A stretch of 64,000 nt of DNA, from assembly GCF_001854325.1 (NCBI RefSeq), contig NZ_CP017754.1:4216001-4280000 (forward strand). Reading direction: 5' to 3'. This DNA is from Cupriavidus malaysiensis. Its GTDB lineage: Bacteria; Pseudomonadota; Gammaproteobacteria; Burkholderiales; Burkholderiaceae. The notes beneath the pieces are model-generated. The model was not told the origin of the DNA. It saw only the letters and a list, made by a program, of their open reading frames with translations, and ran no database searches. This document shows positions 54,937 to 64,000 of this stretch, one piece after another. Position numbers and translations under genes: made by a program. Each line of letters begins with the position of its first letter. The stretch's first letter is position 1.

Positions 54937-55707
54937 TCAGATCCGCACCGGAATGCCCTCGCGGGCCATGAACGCCTTCGCCTCGCCTACGGTGTGCTGG
55001 CCGTAGTGGAAGATGCTGGCCGCCAGCACCGCATCGGCATGGCCCAGGCGGATGCCGTCGGCCAGGTCCTGCAGGCTGCCCACGCCCCCCGATGCGATCA
55101 CCGGCACCGGCACGGCATCGCTGACGGCACGCGTCAGTTCGAGGTCGAAGCCGCTCTTGGTACCATCGCGGTCCATGCTGGTCAACAACAGTTCGCCCGC
55201 GCCACGCTCGGCCATTTCGCGTGCCCACTGCACCGCGTCCAGGCCGGTGGCCTTGCGCCCGCCGTGGGTGAAGACCTCCCAACGCGGCGGCTCACCCGGC
55301 GCCGAGCTACGCTTGGCGTCGATGGCGACCACGATGCACTGCGAGCCGTACCTGGCCGTGGCGTCCGACACCAGTTGCGGATTGGCGATGGCGGACGAAT
55401 TGACACTGATCTTGTCCGCGCCAGCATTGAGCAGCCGGCGTACGTCCTCGACGGCGCGCACACCGCCGCCCACAGTCAGCGGGATGAAGACCTGGGAGGC
55501 CACGGCCTCGATGATGTGCAGGATCAGGTCGCGGCCGTCGCTGGTCGCGGTAATGTCGAGAAATGTGATTTCATCGGCACCCTGCTCGTCGTAGCGGCGC
55601 GCGATTTCGACCGGGTCGCCTGCGTCGCGCAATTCGACGAAGTTGACCCCCTTGACCACCCGCCCGTTGGTCACGTCCAGGCAGGGGATGATACGTTTGG
55701 CTAGCAT
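54937..55707 (-). CDS. hisF: Imidazole glycerol phosphate synthase subunit HisF
   Basis: A 256-aa (beta/alpha)8-barrel that, with HisH, turns PRFAR and ammonia into IGP and AICAR. It has the catalytic Asp in [17 protein letters not shown] and in [15 protein letters not shown], and the phosphate-binding [11 protein letters not shown]. Encoded after hisA in the operon. Confidence 0.96.
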   Translation of the reverse strand: MLAKRIIPCLDVTNGRVVKGVNFVELRDAGDPVEIARRYDEQGADEITFLDITATSDGRDLILHIIEAVASQVFIPLTVGGGVRAVEDVRRLLNAGADKISVNSSAIANPQLVSDATARYGSQCIVVAIDAKRSSAPGEPPRWEVFTHGGRKATGLDAVQWAREMAERGAGELLLTSMDRDGTKSGFDLELTRAVSDAVPVPVIASGGVGSLQDLADGIRLGHADAVLAASIFHYGQHTVGEAKAFMAREGIPVRI

Positions 55708-55778
55708 GAGATTCCTTGTCCGGCCCTGCCCCGGCTCGCAGCCGGGGCGGCCGGCACGGCGCGCCGTGCGCGCGTTGC

Positions 55779-56525
55779 CTATTGCTCCGCGCCCAGCTTG
55801 TCGGCGCGGGCCTGCGCGTCGGAGAAGTTCAGGTCACCCGAGTAGATCGCGCGGCCGCAGATCACGCCTTCCACGCCATCGCCCTCGACCGCGCACAGGT
55901 GATCGATGTCGGCCAGGTTGGAGAGGCCGCCGCTGGCGATCACCGGGATCGACATCGACTGGGCCAGCTTGACGGTCGCCTCGATGTTGATGCCCTGCAG
56001 CATGCCATCGCGACCGATGTCGGTATAGATGATGGCTTCGACGCCATAATCCTCGTACTTGCGGGCCAGGTCCACCACTTCGTGGCCGGTCAGCTTGCTC
56101 CAGCCGTCAGTGGCGACCTTGCCGTCCTTGGCATCGAGGCCGACGATGATGTGGCCGCCGAAGGCCGAGCAGGCATCCTTCAGGAAGCCGGGATTCTTCA
56201 CTGCCGCGGTGCCGATGATGACGTAGGACAACCCGTCGTCGAGCCAGCGCTCGATCGTGTTCAGGTCGCGAATGCCGCCGCCCAGCTGGACGGGGATTTC
56301 GCCCCCCACCTCGGCGATGATCGCCTTGATCGCGGCTTCGTTGCGCGGCTTGCCCACGAAGGCGCCATTCAAGTCGACCAGGTGCAGGCGACGAGCGCCC
56401 TGCTCCACCCAGTGACGTGCCATGGCGGCGGGATCCTCGGAAAAGACGGTGGCCTGGTCCATGTCGCCTTGTTTGAGGCGTACACACTGACCGTCCTTCA
56501 GGTCGATGGCCGGAATGAGCAACAT
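55779..56525 (-). CDS. hisA: ProFAR isomerase HisA
   Basis: A 248-aa (beta/alpha)8-barrel isomerase of step 4. It has the N-terminal [20 protein letters not shown] (catalytic Asp8), the barrel repeat [12 protein letters not shown] with the second Asp, and [11 protein letters not shown]. The start at 56525 begins the family sequence; an upstream ATG at 56564 is not used. Confidence 0.96.
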   Translation of the reverse strand: MLLIPAIDLKDGQCVRLKQGDMDQATVFSEDPAAMARHWVEQGARRLHLVDLNGAFVGKPRNEAAIKAIIAEVGGEIPVQLGGGIRDLNTIERWLDDGLSYVIIGTAAVKNPGFLKDACSAFGGHIIVGLDAKDGKVATDGWSKLTGHEVVDLARKYEDYGVEAIIYTDIGRDGMLQGINIEATVKLAQSMSIPVIASGGLSNLADIDHLCAVEGDGVEGVICGRAIYSGDLNFSDAQARADKLGAEQ

Positions 56526-56646
56526 ATGTGTGACGAGCGTGGTTGAGTAGAAAAAAGGGAACAAGACCGGCGGACCGGTCGAGTCAGGTCAGGTCAGTTC
56601 GGGTCGATTCAAGTCAGAACAGGTCGATCGGTCAAGGGCCGGATCC

Positions 56647-57300
56647 TCACGGATTCCAATGCACGAAGTTCCTGTACAGCTGCAGACCCATCGCGGCGCT
56701 CTTTTCCGGATGGAACTGCGTGGCAAAAATATTATCGCGCGCCACGGCACTGGTAAACACGACGCCATACTGCGTTTCGCCTGCCGTATGGGCCGGGTTG
56801 TGCGGCCGCACGTAGTAGCTGTGGACGAAATAGAACCAGCTGTCGTCCGGGATCCCCTCCCACAGCGGGTGGGCACCGACCTGCCGGACCCGGTTCCATC
56901 CCATCTGGGGAACTTTGAAGCGGGAGCCGTCCGGCTGTGTCATGCCGTCCAGCTCGAAGCGGATCACTTCGCCGGGCATCAGTCCGAGACAGGGCGTGTC
57001 GCCCTGTCCGGCGCGGCGCTCGGTACTGCTGTCGAACAGCATCTGCTCGCCCACGCACACGCCCAGCATCGGCTTGCTGGCCGCCGCCTCCAGCACGGCC
57101 TGCTGCAGGCCCGAGGCTCCCAGCGCGCCCATGCAGTCCGGCATCGCGCCCTGGCCGGGCAGCACCACCCGGTCCGCGGCGCGGATACCCTCGGGAGCAT
57201 CCACCACCCGCACATCCGCTTCCGGCGCCGCGGCACGCAGTGCCTGCGCGACCGAGCGCAGGTTGCCCATGCCGTAATCCACAATTGCTATGGTAGTCAT
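56647..57300 (-). CDS. hisH: Imidazole glycerol phosphate synthase glutaminase subunit HisH
   Basis: A 217-aa class I glutamine amidotransferase that supplies ammonia to HisF. The triad is Cys82 (GVCVGEQ), His197 and Glu199 (HPEKS). The N-terminus [13 protein letters not shown] is typical. Its ATG overlaps the stop of marC by four bases; a 121-bp gap separates it from hisA. Confidence 0.95.
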   Translation of the reverse strand: MTTIAIVDYGMGNLRSVAQALRAAAPEADVRVVDAPEGIRAADRVVLPGQGAMPDCMGALGASGLQQAVLEAAASKPMLGVCVGEQMLFDSSTERRAGQGDTPCLGLMPGEVIRFELDGMTQPDGSRFKVPQMGWNRVRQVGAHPLWEGIPDDSWFYFVHSYYVRPHNPAHTAGETQYGVVFTSAVARDNIFATQFHPEKSAAMGLQLYRNFVHWNP

Positions 57301-57920
57301 GATTTCAAAACAGGCAAAAGGGTCTTCAGCCCGTCCACAATGAATTCCACGGCCAGCGCCGACAGGATCAGGCCCATCAGGCGCGTGCCGATATTGATGC
57401 CGGTGCGGCCGATCACCCTGGAAATGGGGTCGGCCGCGCGGAATACCAGATACACCACCGCCCCCAGCACCACGCCGATGGCGACCAGCACCAGCAACTG
57501 GTACCAGTGCTGAGTCTTGCCGGCATAGACGATCACCGTGCTGATCGAGCCCGGCCCGGTCAGCAGCGGCAGCGCCAGCGGCACCACCGCCACGCTGGCC
57601 TTGGCCTCGGCCTCGTCCTCCTCCTCGGGCGTGGCCTTGGTGCGGCTGGTCTGGGCGTTGAGCATGTTCATGGCCATCATGATCATGATCAGGCCGCCAC
57701 CGACCTGCAGGGACGCCACCGAGATATTGAAGAACTCGATGATCTGCTGCCCCAGCAGCGCCGACACCGCCACCACCACCGCCACCGAGATCGATGCGAT
57801 CTTGATCGTGTGCAGCTTCTCGGTCTCGGACTGCTGGTCCGTCAGGCTGATGAAGAACGGGATCGCCCCGATCGGGTTGATCAGCGCCAGCAGCGAGATG
57901 AACGACTTGAGGGTATCCAT
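57297..57920 (-). CDS. MarC-family inner-membrane protein
   Basis: A 207-aa protein with six hydrophobic helices in the MarC (UPF0056) pattern: [20 protein letters not shown] at the start and [18 protein letters not shown] in the middle. A charged loop ([11 protein letters not shown]) separates the halves. Function of the family is unsettled; it is not a proven drug pump. It is embedded in the his operon between hisB and hisH and is coupled to hisH. Confidence 0.9.
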   Translation of the reverse strand: MDTLKSFISLLALINPIGAIPFFISLTDQQSETEKLHTIKIASISVAVVVAVSALLGQQIIEFFNISVASLQVGGGLIMIMMAMNMLNAQTSRTKATPEEEDEAEAKASVAVVPLALPLLTGPGSISTVIVYAGKTQHWYQLLVLVAIGVVLGAVVYLVFRAADPISRVIGRTGINIGTRLMGLILSALAVEFIVDGLKTLLPVLKS

Positions 57921-58003
57921 CGGTTGCGTGCGGCCGGCTTGCCGGCCAATCCAGGCGCCTCGCGGCGGTTCCGCCCCCCCGGCGCGCCGGGGGGCGGTTC
58001 TGC

Positions 58004-58591
58004 TTACAGCGTACCCTTGGTGGACGGCACGGTGCCCGCTGCGCGCGGATCCAGTTCCACCGCCATGCGCAGCGCCCGGCCGAAGGCCTTGAACACGGTT
58101 TCGCACTGGTGGTGGGCATTGATGCCGCGCAGGTTGTCGATATGCAGCGTGACGCCGGCATGGTTGACGAAACCGCGGAAGAACTCGATGGTCAGGTCGA
58201 CATCGAAGCTGCCCACGCGGGCGCGCGTGAACGGCACGTGGAATTCCAGGCCCGGGCGGCCCGAGAAATCGATCACCACGCGCGACAGGCATTCGTCCAG
58301 CGGCACATAGCTGTGCCCGTAGCGGGTGATGCCCTTCTTGTCGCCGATGGCACGTGCCACGGCCTGGCCGAGCGTGATGCCGACGTCCTCGACCGTATGG
58401 TGGTCGTCGATATGCGTATCGCCCTTGGCCTCGACCTCCAGGTCGAACATGCCATGCCGGGCGATCTGGTCCAGCATGTGGTCGAGGAAGGGCACGCCGG
58501 AGGCCAGCTTCTGGCGTCCGGTGCCGTCGAGATTGAGCGAAACGCGGATCTGCGTTTCGGAGGTATTGCGGGTGACCTCTGCAACACGCAT
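58004..58591 (-). CDS. hisB: Imidazoleglycerol-phosphate dehydratase HisB
   Basis: A 195-aa monofunctional dehydratase of step 6. It has the duplicated His-rich metal motifs [15 protein letters not shown] and [19 protein letters not shown]. There is no N-terminal phosphatase domain, so histidinol-phosphatase is a separate enzyme elsewhere. The ATG at 58591 ([10 protein letters not shown]) begins the family sequence. Confidence 0.96.
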   Translation of the reverse strand: MRVAEVTRNTSETQIRVSLNLDGTGRQKLASGVPFLDHMLDQIARHGMFDLEVEAKGDTHIDDHHTVEDVGITLGQAVARAIGDKKGITRYGHSYVPLDECLSRVVIDFSGRPGLEFHVPFTRARVGSFDVDLTIEFFRGFVNHAGVTLHIDNLRGINAHHQCETVFKAFGRALRMAVELDPRAAGTVPSTKGTL

Positions 58592-58595
58592 GGTG

Positions 58596-59696
58596 TTAAT
58601 CCTGCAACGAGGCACGGAAGGCCTCGAGAAACTGCGCGTTCTCTTCGGGGGTGCTGACCGTGACGCGCAAACAGTTGGCCAGCAACGGGTGCATTTTACC
58701 CACGTTCTTGATCAGCACCTTGCGCGCCAGCACTCGGTCGAAGATCTGTGCGCCATCGGGCACGCGCAGCAGCAGGAAATTGGCCGCGCTGGGGAAGACG
58801 GTGACCCCGGGCAGCGCCTGCAACGCCGCCACCAGGTTCGCGCGTTCCGCGCGCAACCGGGCCGCCTGCTCGTCGAGCACGGCGACATGCTCCAGCGCGA
58901 ACAGCGCGGCGGCCTCGGTCAGCACATTGACGTTGTATGGCGGACGCACCTTGTCGAGCTGCGCCAGCCATTCCGGCGCGCCGGCCACGTAGCCCAGGCG
59001 GATGCCAGCCAGGCCAAGCTTGGACACGGTGCGCATCACCAGCAGGTTGCCGAAGTCCGCCAGGCGCGGCATCCAGCTCTGCTGGGCGAAGGGCTGGTAG
59101 GCCTCGTCGACCACCACCAGGCTCTGGCAGACGGCGCCGTCGGCGGCGCGCAGGATGGCCTCCATGTCGGCTTCGTCGAACAGGTTGCCGGTGGGATTGT
59201 TCGGATAAGCCAGGTAGATGATGGCGGGCTGGTGCTCGGCCATGGCCGCCAGCATGGCGTCGCGGTCGAGCGTGAAATCCGCGCGCAGCGGCACGCCGAC
59301 GAAGCCCAGGCCGGCGAACTGCGCCGACATCGCGTACATGACGAAGCCCGGCACCGGCGCCAGCACCTTGGCGCCCGGCTTGGCGGCGGCCAGCGACAGC
59401 ATGCTGATGATTTCGTCGGAGCCGTTGCCGAGCAGCACATCCATGCCGGCCGGCACCTGCATCACCGCCTGGAGCCTGGCGCGCAGCGCGTCGCTGCTCG
59501 GCACCGGGTAGCGGTTGAGCGCGACCTCGCCCAGGCGGGCGGACAGTTCGGCGCGCAGCGCGGGCGGCAGCAGGTAGGGGTTCTCCATGGCGTCGAGCTT
59601 CACCAGACCATGCGCGTCCGGCACGTGGTAGGCGCCCATGGCGCGCACGTCGTCACGGATGATGCGTTCGATCAGGGAAGGCTTTACGGCAGACAT
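58596..59696 (-). CDS. hisC: Histidinol-phosphate aminotransferase HisC
   Basis: A 366-aa PLP-dependent class II aminotransferase of step 7. The PLP Lys lies in [14 protein letters not shown], with [12 protein letters not shown] and the [11 protein letters not shown]sp/Tyr region. It lies four bases before hisB and 54 bp after hisD. Confidence 0.95.
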   Translation of the reverse strand: MSAVKPSLIERIIRDDVRAMGAYHVPDAHGLVKLDAMENPYLLPPALRAELSARLGEVALNRYPVPSSDALRARLQAVMQVPAGMDVLLGNGSDEIISMLSLAAAKPGAKVLAPVPGFVMYAMSAQFAGLGFVGVPLRADFTLDRDAMLAAMAEHQPAIIYLAYPNNPTGNLFDEADMEAILRAADGAVCQSLVVVDEAYQPFAQQSWMPRLADFGNLLVMRTVSKLGLAGIRLGYVAGAPEWLAQLDKVRPPYNVNVLTEAAALFALEHVAVLDEQAARLRAERANLVAALQALPGVTVFPSAANFLLLRVPDGAQIFDRVLARKVLIKNVGKMHPLLANCLRVTVSTPEENAQFLEAFRASLQD

Positions 59697-59750
59697 GGAA
59701 GGTCCTCTCGGGTGGGTTGCCGCCGCCCGGCAGGGCGGCGGCGGGTGGAA

Positions 59751-61088
59751 TCAACTGCGCTTGATACGGTACTCGGCGCTGCGTGCGTGGGCCTGCAGCC
59801 CCTCGCCGTAGGCCAGTTCGGCGGCGATCTGGCCCAGCATCTGCGCACCGCCCTCGCTGACCTCGATCAGGCTGGAGCGCTTCTGGAAATCGTAGACGCC
59901 CAGCGGGGAAGAGAAGCGCGCGGTGCGCGAGGTCGGCAGCACGTGGTTGGGGCCGGCGCAATAGTCACCGAGCGACTCGCTGGTGAAGCGGCCTAGGAAG
60001 ATGGCGCCGGCATGGCGGATCTTCTCCGCCCACTGGCGCGGATTCTCCGCGGAGATCTCCAGGTGCTCCGGCGCGATCGCGTTGGCGATCTCGCAGGCCT
60101 CGTCCATGTCGCGCACCTTGATCAGCGCGCCGCGTCCGGACAGCGAGGCGGCAATGACGTCGCGGCGCGGCATCACATCGAGCTGGCGCTGGATGCTGGC
60201 CTCCACCGCGGCGATGTAGCGGGCGTCCGGGCACAGCAGGATCGATTGCGCCAGTTCATCGTGCTCGGCCTGCGAGAACAGGTCCATGGCCACCCAGTCG
60301 GGATCGGTGGTGCCGTCGCAGATCACCAGGATCTCGGACGGCCCGGCGATCATGTCGATGCCCACCGTGCCGAACACGCGGCGCTTGGCGGCCGCGACAT
60401 AGGCATTGCCCGGACCGACGATCTTGTCCACCTGCGGCAGCGTGGCGGTGCCGTAGGCCAGCGCCCCGACCGCCTGCGCGCCACCGATGGTGAACACGCG
60501 GTCGACGCCGGCGATCTGCGCGGCGGCCAGCACCAGCGGGTTGCGCACGCCGCCCGGCGTCGGCACCACCATGATCACTTCCTTGACGCCGGCCACGCGC
60601 GCGGGAATCGCGTTCATCAGCACCGACGAGGGATAGGCGGCCTTGCCGCCCGGCACGTAGAGGCCGACGCGGTCGAGCGGCGTGACCTTCTGGCCGAGCA
60701 CCGTGCCGTCGGACTCGGTGTACTCCCAGCTGTGGCTGCCGCATTCGATCTTCTGCTTCTCGTGGTAGGCGCGCACGCGCGCCGCCGCCGCCTCCAGCGC
60801 CGCGCGGCGCTTGGGCTCGAGCTCGTCGAGCGCGGCTTCCAGCTCCGCCTGCGACAGTTCGAGCGCGCCCAGCGAGGCGGCCTCGACGCGGTCGAAACGC
60901 TGCGTGTATTCCAGCACCGCGGCATCGCCGCGCGCCTTCACGTCGGCCAGGATCTGCGCCGCGGCGCGGTCGATGGCTTCGTCTTCCGAAGCCTCGAACG
61001 CCAGCACCTCGCGCAACGCGGCGGCGAAGCCCGCCTCGCTCGAATCGAGCTGGCGGATCACCACGTGTTCGGTACGGTTTTCAGTCAT
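59751..61088 (-). CDS. hisD: Histidinol dehydrogenase HisD
   Basis: A 445-aa zinc, NAD-dependent enzyme that oxidises histidinol to histidine in two steps. It has [20 protein letters not shown], the [14 protein letters not shown] loop, IDMIAGPSE, the AEHDELAQ metal site and EHLEI. Length is typical. The ATG at 61088 follows AGGGGATAG; a second ATG at 61109 is possible. Confidence 0.96.
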   Translation of the reverse strand: MTENRTEHVVIRQLDSSEAGFAAALREVLAFEASEDEAIDRAAAQILADVKARGDAAVLEYTQRFDRVEAASLGALELSQAELEAALDELEPKRRAALEAAAARVRAYHEKQKIECGSHSWEYTESDGTVLGQKVTPLDRVGLYVPGGKAAYPSSVLMNAIPARVAGVKEVIMVVPTPGGVRNPLVLAAAQIAGVDRVFTIGGAQAVGALAYGTATLPQVDKIVGPGNAYVAAAKRRVFGTVGIDMIAGPSEILVICDGTTDPDWVAMDLFSQAEHDELAQSILLCPDARYIAAVEASIQRQLDVMPRRDVIAASLSGRGALIKVRDMDEACEIANAIAPEHLEISAENPRQWAEKIRHAGAIFLGRFTSESLGDYCAGPNHVLPTSRTARFSSPLGVYDFQKRSSLIEVSEGGAQMLGQIAAELAYGEGLQAHARSAEYRIKRS

Positions 61089-61118
61089 GATGGCTATCCC
61101 CTGGGGCAAGCGGCGGCT

Positions 61119-61790
61119 TCAGGCCAGCGCCGCCGAGGCCCGTTCGAATGCGTCGAGAATCGGCGTGAGCCGCTCGCGCTTGAGCTTGAGCGCGGCCTGG
61201 TTGACCACCAGCCGCGACGAAATCTGCACGATCTCCTCCACCTCGACGAGGTTGTTGGCGCGCAGCGTGCCGCCGGTGCTGACCAGGTCGACGATGGCGT
61301 CGGCCAGGCCCACCAGCGGACCCAGTTCCATCGAGCCGTAGAGCTTGATCAGGTCGACGTGCACGCCCTTCTTGGCGAAGTGCTCGCGCGCGGTCTGCAC
61401 GTACTTGGTGGCGACCGCCAGGCGCGCGCCCTGGTGCACGGCACTGGCATAGTCGAAACCGGCCGGCACCGCCACCGACATGCGGCACTTGGCGATATTG
61501 AGGTCGATCGGTGCATAGAGGCCCGCCATGCCGTGCTCCATCAGCACGTCCTTGCCGGCCACGCCGAAATCGGCGGCACCGTACTGCACGTAGGTCGGCA
61601 CGTCGGAGGCGCGCACGATGATGACGCGCACGTCCGGATCCGTGGTCGGCAGGATCAGCTTGCGCGACGTCTCCGGATTCTCGGTGACGCGGATGCCTGC
61701 AGCCTCCAGCAGCGGCATCGTCTCGGTGAAGATGCGGCCCTTGGACAGAGCCAGCGTCAGCTGGTTGGCGGGGCGGATGGCGAGATTCAT
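61119..61790 (-). CDS. hisG: ATP phosphoribosyltransferase HisG, short form
   Basis: A 223-aa enzyme that commits PRPP and ATP to histidine synthesis and is the feedback-controlled step. It has [22 protein letters not shown] and the PRPP loop [14 protein letters not shown]. It lacks the C-terminal regulatory domain of the long form, so it should need the HisZ subunit, which is not in this window. First of the his genes; 17 bp from murA. Confidence 0.95.
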   Translation of the reverse strand: MNLAIRPANQLTLALSKGRIFTETMPLLEAAGIRVTENPETSRKLILPTTDPDVRVIIVRASDVPTYVQYGAADFGVAGKDVLMEHGMAGLYAPIDLNIAKCRMSVAVPAGFDYASAVHQGARLAVATKYVQTAREHFAKKGVHVDLIKLYGSMELGPLVGLADAIVDLVSTGGTLRANNLVEVEEIVQISSRLVVNQAALKLKRERLTPILDAFERASAALA

Positions 61791-61807
61791 GGGTGTCCTC
61801 GGGATAC

Positions 61808-64000
<2,193 letters not shown>

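Overview
The window is high-GC, densely coding DNA from a betaproteobacterium, most likely Burkholderiaceae close to Cupriavidus/Ralstonia. The basis is gene order and content: a murA-hisGDCB-marC-hisHAFIE-tatABC chain, degS-like/nif3/mscL/petABC/sspAB, several 'Bug' solute-binding proteins, OpcP-type porins and many LysR regulators. This assignment comes from recognition of families and synteny, not from a database search.

Layout. 1-2.3 kb: end of an Ala/Lys repeat protein, then prmC, grxD and ubiX. 2.3-7.1 kb: a small lipoprotein gene with a palindrome-rich promoter, then a lysine-catabolic pair (saccharopine-dehydrogenase-like lysine dehydrogenase and an ALDH7 semialdehyde dehydrogenase) divergent from an Lrp regulator, plus a DapB-like paralogue. 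7.2-21.3 kb: secreted and membrane proteins, a ClC channel, a Bug protein, acyl-CoA ligase/SDR/LysR genes, an HxlR-MATE efflux unit with twin operators, a membrane metallophosphoesterase, ettA, a small zinc-ribbon protein with a natural seven-histidine tail and a YgjP-like metallopeptidase. 21.4-34.1 kb: accessory metabolism (CHMI, two more Bug proteins, LysR regulators, a Tat-exported deacetylase, a SnoaL-like protein, a TonB-receptor fragment, a DMT transporter, an amidase and a porin).

34.17-42.31 kb is an integrated island of 8,088 bp. It is bounded by 48-bp perfect direct repeats, one lying inside an intact tRNA-Thr gene, and it carries its own tyrosine integrase beside that tRNA. It is visibly more AT-rich than its surroundings. 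It holds a two-gene operon (PD-(D/E)XK-like nuclease plus a protein resembling uracil phosphoribosyltransferase with a degenerate PRPP loop), a convergent TIR-domain gene, an HTH/winged-helix regulatory or replication pair, an unknown 332-aa protein and two striking repeat arrays. One array is seven elements at an exact 11-bp pitch; the other is three 15-bp palindromes at an exact 32-bp pitch beside a consensus DnaA box. The nuclease/PRTase pair is the best candidate for a little-described defence system, and the arrays suggest the element may replicate or is tightly regulated.

42.3-64 kb is conserved core: sspB-sspA, petCBA (bc1 complex), mscL, a NIF3 protein, a DegS-like protease, a major porin, tatCBA, a small membrane protein, the histidine operon (hisE,I,F,A,H, marC, hisB,C,D,G), murA, a BolA protein and the end of an ABC-2 permease gene. 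Apart from mscL and the protease gene these lie on the minus strand, and from tatC to the permease they form one long co-directional chain, probably transcribed as large operons.
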